From NCBI GenBank assembly GCA_964035545.1, contig OZ037770.1, forward strand, positions 14,420,642-14,484,641: a stretch of DNA of 64,000 nucleotides. Direction: 5' to 3'. This stretch comes from Bugula neritina. Taxonomy: Eukaryota; Bryozoa; Gymnolaemata; Cheilostomatida; Bugulidae. The position numbers and the translations under genes were made by a program. The notes beneath the pieces are model-generated. The model ran no database searches. It was not told the origin of the DNA and worked only from the letters and a program-made list of their open reading frames with translations. Of the stretch, positions 54,701-64,000 are shown one piece after another. Every line of letters begins with the position of its first letter. The stretch's first letter is position 1.

Positions 54701-57700
54701 TGCAGACTTGTAAAAAGAAGTGGTTTGTTGGGTGAGCATATTTTGAATTCTATAATATGTCAACTGTATGTGTAGTGTTGTGTTTACCCAGTAGCCTCCG
54801 TGGTGTAATGGTTAGCATACTTGCTTGCAAGCCAGAAGACTCAGGTTCCACTCCCAGTGGGGGCAATTGTTTTTACAGTATGCAGTGTGAATCACAATGA
54901 TTCTGATTCAAGCAATGCCCTGGTCACTAATTAAACTGAAGCTAACTTTTCTAAGTCTCTACCCTGCTTGTTTGAAACTCATGTGATAACTTTCGTGAGT
55001 TATCCTCTCGTTATGACCAGCCACACACTCGTTGAACGAAACACATAATAAATAGTCTGTGAATGAGTCTTGCCCGAGGTACAAACATCAGAAAATAGCC
55101 AAACAGAGAAACATGGTAAAAATGAAATAATCACTGTTGCTAAAATTCTATTGACCAATCAAATGGTGCTTATCATTAATCGTGATTTCGGTCCATCGTC
55201 TTCGTTGTGCACACTCAACGAAAGCGATTTTGTTTGAGTTTTTTCAAACTTTTATTGTATGATTGTGTTTTCGTGTCAAATAGACGATTTCGTGTGATTC
55301 TTAGAGCGTGAGGCCAGGCCTTTAGGGCAAAAGAGATGTTATGACGGAATGGTCTTCCTAATAATATCATCTCTAATGGCATTTACAGAAATTCAAATTT
55401 CTATAGCTTTCGTCAAAAACTGCTGAAAGCAGCACAAAGTTAGGGAGAGTAAGAGCTCAAACGAAAGGTCTACACGTATAAGATTGCATTCATTGATCTC
55501 TAAATTTGTGCTGCTTATAGCAATTTCTGCTCTCTTAAATTACCAGTTTGATATGTTCGGAAGGGTTGACAGTGTGGTTGAAGTGAAGGAAGTCAAAGTG
55601 ATTCACGTCATCGGGCCTTAAAGTCCAGGTGATCCAGACTATCCCAGATATTAATTTTGCGGTAGCGTTTTTTGGAGCCAAAGGAGCTGTAGAAAATACA
55701 CTGAAATGTTTGCAAGTGTTAACCAAACGCAGCATTTGAGTGTTAGTAAATGTTCGTAAGTAGCTACAGAAATGAAAGGCGGTGTATATATTTTCTTGGT
55801 AATAGATTTAAGGCATATGATTTGTGTGTGAAGAGTAGCCGTTATCTAGGGGTCACAGCCCTGGCAAAGGCCATTGGTGTTAGGAAAAGCATCCAGTCAT
55901 AATTGCTCCTGTGCCACATCTGAATAAGTCCTTAGCCAGATTTAACAAAAACATTTTTTCCATCAGGAGGTCTCTCACAGGAATGGCAACTATAAACTGG
56001 CATGAGCATATGAATTGTGTGCGACCTTTTCTCAATATGTCTATTTAAAAAGTGTGTAGAGATTTTTGCTTTTATGAAAACATATTAGGGCTGTTTTAAT
56101 GAAGATTTTATTAGCTGCAGATTTAAATGTTTTATTAATATTTTACACGTTGAGGTTAAATGTTAGTTTTAATTTAAGAGTAAGCACTTTGTGCTTTTAT
56201 ATGAACAAAAAATATCAAATGAATGTTTTTAAATACGGTAATAATAGTTATACTGCAATTAGTCATGCAAATTCTTCAAGTTATTTATAAGGGAAATTTC
56301 AAAATCAAAAAATGGTCTGCATACTCACGGATTGTTATGTTTTTCCGGCTGCTTCTTTGAAATTTATTTATTATCTCATTGCCCCTTGAAGTGGTAGTGA
56401 CAGCCGTGATAAGGCTTTCATACGCTCTGCCGAAGGAGATGAGTGTTGCTTCAAGCTTCGAAATAAAAAGCAAAATAATCACAATTAACTAGAGTACTTG
56501 CTTGAGTAATTGCTTCATTTGATGGTATAAAAGATAATTAAACATTAAAAAAACATTATCAATTAGTTTTTGCTATAAATTAAAAATGATTATTTGGCAG
56601 AATTAAACCTTTGCAAAGATTGCATGCACATATTGTTGTTGGGAATCCCATAGTTGCTGTAGTAACTGTGGAATTCCCAACAGCGGGTTCAAACTTTTGA
56701 AGACCCGCCCTGGGAGCGAACTGCCACACACAATGCGTGTGTTGCAGGTGTAGAAATTTATTAGCTAAGGACCGTAGAGTTTACCTGGACTGCTTACCTA
56801 CAGACGTTTGTTTTAAATCTACGTCACCGGCAAAGTAACTTAAATATTAGAAAAGCGGAAATGCAAACTACAAGAAACTGTTTTAATTCAGTTTGCTAAA
56901 AGCTAAACCGCAAACTGAAATTAAAAAAAGTGTACTCACTAAATGGTAATCAGCCAATTAGATCAAACTCGCAAGAGCTTTCTGCCTTTCCTGCTCAGCA
57001 TACTATCCGCATGAAAACCCGCACACAGCAGCCCATTTATGGGCTAGACGGGCTCCCGCATCTTGCCCCATGCCTAGCCCTCCAATTTGCAAGCCAGAGG
57101 TCTAGGGTTCGAATCCCACTCACGGAAAAAATTTCTATACAAATTTAGTTTAAAATAAAACCTGCAGTGATGAGTATGACCGGTCTCTAATGATTTTTGA
57201 ATGAATTAGTTTTAAGATCTGCGATGCGTTTGAGTAACTCTTAATGATGCTTGGATGTATCAGTGTCAGTTCTAAGAATGAGAAACGATCTGTAGGCTGT
57301 ACTCTCTCTGCAGTAACCACCAGCTTCACCTTCGAACTGCTATCAACTCGAATCTCATGGCTTTTAATGGAAAATGCTCTTGGCACTATATGAAACACAA
57401 AAGAAACATTGCTTACTGTTTATAACTGTAATTGACGAGTTTGGTAAAGAAATTGTATTATTGCGTTTAACAATGATTGACCAAATCTTGATTTTATTTC
57501 AGTTTGTTATTTTTATTTTTTTTATTTAAAACAGTACCAATGATTATTGGACGAGGCGTAGCATCTTTCTCTTCGTACAGAGTTTGGATGCCGTTTATGT
57601 TACTTCCCATAGTTTGATATACACAACTCAACAGAGCACCTCTTGGTGCAATGTTGTCTTCTCTTGGAATTTTTATTTCTCCTATTAGAGGCTCCGTGAT

Positions 57701-60700
57701 ATCTACACAAGTATGAACTGAAGGTAACTAATTATCATATTATCTAATGCCGTTTGTTTGCAAGTCCACTAAAAGTAAACTGCATAATACCTTGTTTGTA
57801 GAACTCTTTCTTTTGCTATTAAGCTTATAACCAGCAAAGCTGGCACAAAAAATGATGCAATGTTAAAACTAGAAAATAAAAACCGCATAAAACACAAAAT
57901 ACGTTTTTGTGTAACCAATCCACCAAATTATCTTAAAGTTTGTAAATTAGTAAGTTTGATTTGAGATTGTACACTTACAGAATATTTTCACAAGAATGTT
58001 CATACTGCATTATTAGCCTTCTATCCAATTTATAACAACAAGATTGTAAGCTTTCCAGCTTGAAGTATTTTTTCATACTTAGCTGTGCTTTGCTTTGACA
58101 TGCTTCAGGCATTTATATTCTCCATATAACCAACATTTTACGTAAACATGTTATATGTAATATTTTATCAGATATGTAAAAAATGAAACTAACTGTCAAT
58201 AAGAATTTTGTAGAAAATGCTTAAAATTAAGTAATGCATAAACATTATTGCAGTGAAGCCGAGAGTAGAACTAACAGCTGATTTCGCAATCCTGCAGTTT
58301 GCAAAAATCTTGATTATTTTTTCTTTCAAATGTTAAAAATATGCAAAAGTTAAAATGTGGTTTATTAACAGACTCTTGTATAAATATGAGTACAAATTGT
58401 TGAGCTGTTAGGGGGAGAAAAGTCCTGGTGCACAAAAAACTTCTTCATGTGTAAATAGGAATATAGATAAATGTGCTTGGAGTTGTATTCTCGTTTGAGC
58501 ACTTACCAGATGTGATAACTTTCACCTCTGCTAAAGCAATGCTCAAGGAGTCTAGACTACAGATTCCCACTTCTCTCGCAGAAATTATTGGGTTGAAGCT
58601 AATGGTTGCATTGTCTTGCAAATTCCTCTGGGAGGAGACAACCAGCCAATCAGATGTCGTGTTACATGGAACACCTGAACTTGAATTAACCAGTGACCTT
58701 GCCAACTCGAAATCTCTTATCATGGGAACTAAATAAATTTGTAAATGAATAAACCTAAAGTACAGTTTTTTCAATGCATGGGTGTTTTGCTGATAATCTA
58801 ATATGATGTAATATAGTATAAAATAAAATAGTAATATATAATATAATATGATGTAACATATTATAATGTAATATAGTAATATATAATATAATATGATGTA
58901 ACATATTATAATATAATATAGTAATATATAATATAATATGATGTAACATAGTATAATGTAATATAATATATAGTATAATATAATATAGGAGAATATAATA
59001 CAGTATAAAGTAATATATAATAATATGATAAAATACAATATGGTATAATGAAATATAATAGAATAAAATACAATTATATGATATAATGTAATATAATATA
59101 TTATAATGTAGTGAAATGTAATGTAATGCAATGCAATATAGTATAGTACAATATTACGATATAATACAATATATAGATAATTCAAATACTTTAGTGACAG
59201 AAAGTTTTGCCTTGCAAGATTAAGTAAGTTGCATGAGCATGGAGTCAGAAGCAAACAATATAAGTACTAATTTAGCCCTTGAGACATCTTAATAGAAGTA
59301 AATTGTCACATTTTCAGCCGACCTCTAAATCCTGATTGATAACTTTAGCTAGTTTACATGCCAAGAGCATGAAACAAAAAATAAAAAGATTCCACTAATG
59401 AAGTACATATTTTATACTGTTGAAAAATTAAACATGATATAACATTTAATTCAAATAACAGTATGAGAAATTCAAAAGACAAAATATGTGTAACCTGTTG
59501 AAACCCCGTAAATTTCCACAGAAGTGATGAATTCTATAGTCTCCAAATCCACCTTCCACCAACTGAAAGCTGTCCGTTCTGTTTGAGAGAAGAGCTGCCA
59601 GTTGTTGGAGATGAGTCCGTCCACGGCGTAATCAGCCAAATGGTTGTTCACAGTTGAACTCTGGGAAGTGGGTTTTCCGAAAGCGCTGTTGGTATTCGCT
59701 AAAATGAATTTACCTACTTTTTTAAATAAATCATCTAAAAATAGAACTACACTGAGGCTTCTATTATTAGTATCTATGAGTCATCAACAGAATGCTTTCA
59801 ATTATTTTTATATTGACTTCTACTAAAATGTTAATATATATGTAGTGCTATTTAATGGGAGAGCTTTTACAAAGCTACACATCAACTAGTAGTTATCTTA
59901 CCCTGTCTGTAACTTGCATACTAACAAAATATTTCTCATTTATATATTTCCTTATATAAACTCTTTGCCTATAGGCTATAAGGATCAGTTTTTGACATTT
60001 TTTATTTTTTAATCATACATATTGTGTATGCAGCACAATCTATGTCAACACAAATGTTATAATTTCTATTGAATAAATGAATAAATTATTGGTTTGGTAC
60101 CAAATATTATTACCAAACAGAAAAGTGGCTGAATTGGCAATTTATTATTTCAATAAGTATGGGTTGCCCTTCAAAGTCCAAGTGTGAAAACTAACTTTCA
60201 TTTTGGTTCTTAGCCTATTTGTTGCTTTACATAGCTAATAATTTCGGACTTTGATTTCAGTATTTTCTTACGTTTAGCAAAAGCCTCCACTTCTGAGATG
60301 ACTATTGGGTACGGGCGGGAGCTCGTGATTGCAAGGAACTGCACGCTATTGGCAGGTAGGTTTGCTTTCCTCACCACTGCATAACCTTCTTTAACAAAAG
60401 ATCTTTTCTTCCAGCCCTTTGACACTAAAGGTTTAGAAGAAGCATCTCCTTCTTTCCCATTGGTCCATAGAAGTATTCCACTCATCCACAGATCTATCAA
60501 ATGTTACAGCTTATCAATACTACTATATTATAGTTTATCTACAACATATCTACAACACATCTATATAGTATATCTACAACAGATCTATACTATGCATCTA
60601 CAACAAATCTATAATAAATCTACCTTATACAGCGATGTACATCAACATGTCACCACTATATAATACACTTTTGAACATACACCATTAGAATACATCCGAG

Positions 60701-63673
60701 AGCCAATCTTAGTCTAAAAATGTGCTGATGCAGTAACAGACTTACCACATGTTTCCGGTCGGCAAACATCTACCTGGCTGTACACCTTTACCGTAGAAAC
60801 GTTTGTCTCGTAGCCAATATCCACTACCCACCAACCCCCGGCTCCGACTTGAGAATAATCCAATGAATTTCCCACAATTCCATTAACGGCTTTATCAGCT
60901 GTGTGAGAGCCTATGGTGCTCGACTGGTATGCCTGCTTGTTCAGAAGTGTGTTACTGTCTGCAAGGAATATAAAAACTTTTATCAAGTTTAAAGTCAGGC
61001 TATTATAAAATAATTGCCCCCACCAGGATTCGAACCACAGACCTCAGGTTTTCAAGCAGACGCACTAATCAATTACACCACAGGGGCTTCGGGACTCCTA
61101 ACTACAACTACAAAATTGGTTGTGTGAAAAATGTTTGAAAACTTTGCCCTGGACATTCCCTAAACATTTTTCTGAAAAAAAAACAAATAGTTGGTTGGTA
61201 TCTTGTTTGCAAGTTGGAGAGTCTCGGGTTTGGATCCCAGTGGGGCTAAGGACTTATTCAGATGAGGCACAGAAGCAATTATGACTGGATTCTCTTCTGG
61301 TGTTCACTATGCAAAGCTCTAACCCCTAAACCATGGCTGCTCCCTGGCAAAAGTTTTATAATGCTCATATTTTAATTTGCATATAAGTTATTAGATTGCA
61401 GAGGGGTTGCTATCGGCAACATTACCATCAACAAACTTTGGAGGAGGTTCAACTCGGAAGCTATCAAATTTATCTATTACAGAGCCTGCTTTTTTGGCAT
61501 AGGTTTGGCACTTCACAGTCACACCACCTATGGTAGTGAGTGGGTTTTCCAGTTCAAGCTTGACCTTCAGTTCGTCTACGGGAGAGGTTTCAGGGTCAAA
61601 GACGTGCTCTATCATCACATTCTTCACTTGGAGAGGCTCTGTAACCATGACAACAGCTAATACATTATGCCTCAATGTTTAGTTGACTATACTTTGTAAG
61701 CGTAAAGTTACTATAGGAGGAATTGCTACAATAAAATACAACATTACATGATATGCTGAGAAAATAATTTACTTTAGACAACATTATATGAACTATCCTA
61801 ACATATTAAAACTCACACAATTGTTTTGTTTGTATTTAGATAGCAATAATATTGGCTAATAATGACCGATAGTGTTGGAATTGATTATTACTGTTAAAAT
61901 AAAACTAGTAGTCTTTTACACTTTGAAATCACCTGAAATTTTTTCTATTTAACTATTATTTAAAAAGAAACTATTTTAAAAAAATTCCCATAAAATAAAA
62001 TTGTGAATGATACTTTAAACCATAAAATTTGCTTCTTAATTTTTATCACATAACTTATGAGAAAGTCACAAATCTTACAGGTAAAAATTCATGTTTTAGA
62101 GCTGAAAAAACAGCAATTAAACATTAATACTATCTTAATGTTTCTTATACAGAGCAGAAAAATCAAATAGTTCTTTTGCTGTATCAAATTGCTGATGAAT
62201 AAATGTAACAAATTGAATTTAGTTATTCGAAGAACCCCTGGCGCACTTCCTTCAGGCAGTAGTGAAATATTTGTATATATTAGCTATTACTTTAAACCTT
62301 CAACCCAGCTCCGTGTCGACTAAGCTTTGTGTTGCAGCAGCTGAGAATAGCAACAATTAGTGTTAGTTACATAATACCATAAGAAAAAGTTAATTATAAT
62401 TATAATATTTTATTACTGCATAAATTAAATTTGTTTGGGATTCTTTGAGTAATAAAGGTTATACTATATAAATCCAATTCAACCAATATTGTTTCCTAGA
62501 ATAAAGTCAGCATTTCTAGGTGATAGAAAGGTATACCTGCTTACCTAGGAACCCTAAAACAGCGTCACTGGTTAGGAGAGTGTTTCCTCTCCCCCTCAAC
62601 TCCACAGTAAAGTTGTATCCTTGGCCAGCTGTGAGTGGCGCGAACGCTATAGTGTACTTAAAATAAAATAGCGCAATAACAGATCATTCTAAACAGTATT
62701 TCATCATTTGCTTATATACTGCTGGTAAATTTTTAGAAATATTCTCAGTTCTGCAAAGATTATTATCAGAACTTGTTGATACTGTTGAGATGACGGATAG
62801 TTTTCTAGGGCTAATAAACGTTTCAATGTACACAAAGCATTGCCTGGTGTCAAGTAAAACTATAAACTGAATATCAGAATTTTAAAAAATATTGCTGAAA
62901 ATACAGCCATTGTAACAGAACATTGATATGGGTTTAGTACCACGATTAGATTACAGTGCAGCAAAACTATGTATAAAGTGTGATACTTCATATAATTGTG
63001 TACAACATTTGCGGGTAAACCACCATTTACTAAATATAGTTATATCATTCAAACTTTTTAAACAATTTAACAAACTTCTAAATTTTGAAAGTTATATAAT
63101 TTTTTTCTTTGTAATAGCAAAGTGGAAAATCAAGCGAGCCATAGTTGACCTTTGGTTTGTTTAATATTGTGGTAGAATTTGCTGCTATGTTTGATTTAAT
63201 GGCAATTATAATGGCCATGACAAAGCAATAATCAATAATCAATAGGCAATCAACTTTATTAGATTAATTGCTAGTCTGTATAACATATAATATACGTATA
63301 TTTTAGCACTGAGATTCATGCAAGTACCTTAGGAAACATAGATTACTCTCAGATGCTTGCTTGCTATTAAGAACATCAAACTGAATTATTACTATAACAT
63401 TTAACTCCCACTTTCTGGAAGCTTTCCTTAAATAGACTTACAACTCCTTCTCCTCTGTTTGGCTGAGAAATGGAATGTTGGCTGTTGACAATGTTGTTTT
63501 CACAAATAAACACGACCTCTACCCACTTTTCATTTAAAGGTGTTGTTCCATTCAGAACTTTGCTTATAGTCACATTGATCTCTATAGAATAGTGGTCGAG
63601 CATGGTCCACGTCAAAGACTGGAGGGCAAACCACTGGCCAGTTGGCTGGTAGAGATTTCCTAGAACTGTGCCT
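51734..63673 (-). CDS. Cell-surface protein with F-type lectin and fibronectin III domains; runs off the right edge
   Basis: Seventeen minus-strand exons fit in phase: 63412-63673, 62545-62656, 61426-61638, 60746-60958, 60272-60493, 59495-59698, 58507-58728, 57538-57702, 57162-57385, 56329-56455, 55544-55686, 54441-54594, 54050-54135, 53128-53398, 52843-52937, 52178-52427, 51734-51813; about 1014 residues, lacking the start. Order: beta-rich unassigned domains; two fucolectin/tachylectin-4-like domains of two exons each (LNKQAYQSSTIGSHTADKAV...WWVVDIG, and GKPTSQSSTVNNHLADYAVD...WWKVDLE); unassigned domains; three FN3-like repeats, each split by an intron (APKNATAKLISGIVWITWTL, APTSLRVSKQKNSEYTLKWT, SPTNLQVSLDNIGYTFTWN). 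The last exon is a hydrophobic segment ALTALIIVSGGMVISLIIGV, followed four residues later by TAG. Probably an extracellular glycan-binding or adhesion protein held by a membrane segment or GPI anchor. Ligand unknown; the classical fucose-binding HxRxD pattern was not seen clearly. Confidence 0.8.
52440..52800. repeat. AT-rich pentanucleotide-type satellite (ATAAT/ATGTA) in an FN3 intron
   Basis: Long run of ATAATATAATGTAATATAAT variants in the intron between exons 52178-52427 and 52843-52937. Open frames rich in Tyr and Ile here are repeat artefacts. Confidence 0.85.
53464..53807. mobile_element. PIF/Harbinger-like MITE, copy 2
   Basis: 344 bp, same ends as 9719-10061 (GCCTAGGGCCACACTGTGC) and same internal GCATGCGAAAA palindromes, with more substitutions. 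Flanked by TAA at 53461-53463 and 53808-53810. It lies in an intron of the lectin/FN3 gene. Confidence 0.8.
53949..54014. repeat. Solo end of the Harbinger-like MITE inside a short direct duplication
   Basis: AAATACGCGCAGTGTGGTCC plus TAGGCTAATAG, a copy of the MITE right end, sits between two identical 17-bp copies of GCAACACTATACATACT (53949-53965 and 53998-54014). Confidence 0.65.
54794..54864 (+). repeat. tRNA-like element (SINE head or tRNA pseudogene)
   Basis: 71 bp from GCCTCCG to TGGGGGC; these two ends pair as a full acceptor stem with wobbles. A-box-like TGGTGTAATGGTTAGCAT is as in tRNA-Gln-type genes. The T stem pairs poorly and the B box reads GGTTCCACTCC, so it is probably not a working tRNA. 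The 3' flank GCAATTGTTTTTA is shared with the copy at 61016. Confidence 0.5.
55831..56006 (+). repeat. tRNA-derived SINE copy, 5' part internally deleted
   Basis: Keeps the start of the tRNA-like head and the entire body (AAGCATCCAGTCATAATTGC to TATAAACTGGCATGAG) but lacks about 60 bp around the B box. Confidence 0.6.
57065..57125 (+). repeat. tRNA-like 3' half
   Basis: TTTGCAAGCCAGAGGTCTAG followed by GGTTCGAATCCCACT; matches the 3' half of the tRNA-like elements at 54794 and 61016. No 5' half was seen. Confidence 0.4.
58796..59175. repeat. AT-rich satellite (TAATATAATATGATGTAACA-type), lectin gene intron
   Basis: Dense ATAATATAAT/ATGTAACATATT repeats in the intron between the two exons of the second lectin domain. 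The 269-codon minus-strand open frame across it is not a gene apart from the exon at 58507-58728. Confidence 0.85.
61016..61087 (-). repeat. tRNA-like pseudogene or SINE head
   Basis: The minus strand runs from GCCCCTGTGGTGTAATTGAT to GGTTCGAATCCTGGTGGGGG, with an intact-looking B box and mismatched T stem. It lies in an intron of the lectin/FN3 gene. Confidence 0.5.
61193..61345. repeat. Fused tRNA-like 3' half and truncated SINE body
   Basis: On the plus strand 61205-61243 is a tRNA-like 3' half (TTTGCAAGTTGGAGAGTCTC, GGTTTGGATCCCAG). It abuts 61244-61345, which on the minus strand is a SINE body (AATCCAGTCATAATTGCTTC). Confidence 0.45.
61639..62544. other. Intron of the lectin/FN3 gene
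   Basis: AT-rich, between exons 61426-61638 and 62545-62656; no coding signal or clear repeat recognised. Confidence 0.5.
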
Positions 63674-63913
63674 CTGGTTATTAATAAACATAAATGCTTG
63701 TAGACAGATTGGCTAGTCTTTAAGTGGTGCAGGCAACTCCAACAAAAGTGACACAACTCAGATAATAGACTGTGTGAACCCATTAACTTTTTTACAAATA
63801 ATCGCTACTCTTAGACTCAGGGTTGGTCAGTCTATTTTATAACAGACTCAGCAGAACTTAAATGTGAAACATATTAGATTATAAATACCCAGCAATAACA
63901 TATATACAAATAT

Positions 63914-64000
63914 TACTTGGGTCATCTGAAATATATATATGAAATGAAAAATGTTATTTGGGTCATCTGAAATATATATAAAATGAAAAATGTTATTTGG
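63914..64000. repeat. Start of a tandem repeat (about 43-45 bp unit) running off the right edge
   Basis: TTGGGTCATCTGAAATATAT followed by an ATGAAAAATGTTATT segment is repeated twice, and a third unit begins at the window end. It is in the intron upstream of the first visible lectin/FN3 exon. Confidence 0.6.

Noticed and set aside
54794-54864. Functional tRNA gene
   Set aside because: The acceptor stem pairs, but the T stem and B box are mismatched and similar copies with other anticodon loops occur nearby, which fits a SINE or pseudogene.
58445-59254. 269-codon minus-strand ORF rich in Tyr and Ile
   Set aside because: Most of it is AT-satellite; only the portion 58507-58728 is an exon of the lectin/FN3 gene.

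Overview
The window is animal nuclear DNA: AT-rich, with short exons in long introns bounded by GT...AG, and many interspersed repeats. Gene content (Fringe-type glycosyltransferases, a carbohydrate sulfotransferase, an F-type-lectin/fibronectin III surface protein) and repeats (BEL/Pao and Ty3/gypsy retrotransposons, tRNA-derived SINEs, MITEs) suggest a marine invertebrate, perhaps a lophotrochozoan; the sequence alone does not fix the phylum. The protein-coding genes are split into short exons, so they were rebuilt by eye from splice sites, reading phase and family motifs.

Layout. (1) 1.9-7.3 kb, minus strand: first three exons of a type II membrane protein running off the left edge. (2) 8.5-16.2 kb: two MITEs and a decayed BEL/Pao element (451-bp LTRs, TSD ATGGT) that lacks reverse transcriptase. 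(3) 16.7-22.5 kb, minus: a ten-exon Fringe paralogue (copy B) whose metal-binding DDD motif has become QDH. (4) 22.8-28.5 kb, plus: a young Ty3/gypsy element with apparently identical 541-bp LTRs, TSD CATTA and integrase placed before reverse transcriptase (Gmr1-type order), only 225 bp from the copy B start codon. (5) 29.4-40.6 kb, minus: Fringe copy A, with conserved DDD and two candidate alternative first exons. (6) 40.6-47.2 kb: intergenic, AT-rich, MITEs and SINEs. (7) 47.3-50.2 kb, plus: carbohydrate sulfotransferase. (8) 51.7-63.7 kb, minus: at least 17 exons of a cell-surface protein with two fucolectin-type domains, three FN3 domains and a C-terminal hydrophobic segment, running off the right edge.

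The most unusual signal is in the two Fringe genes. Four minisatellites lie on or beside exon/intron boundaries and repeat the splice site with its adjoining exon sequence. The clearest has 12 copies of a 40-bp unit made of the last 27 nt of the DDD exon plus the first 13 nt of its intron, so the intron carries 12 candidate 5' splice sites. The same donor (exon 8) is affected in both paralogues, with unrelated-looking 31-bp and 34-bp units.

The genes share a theme: building, sulfating and possibly reading glycans in the Golgi and at the cell surface. Whether they are functionally linked is inference.
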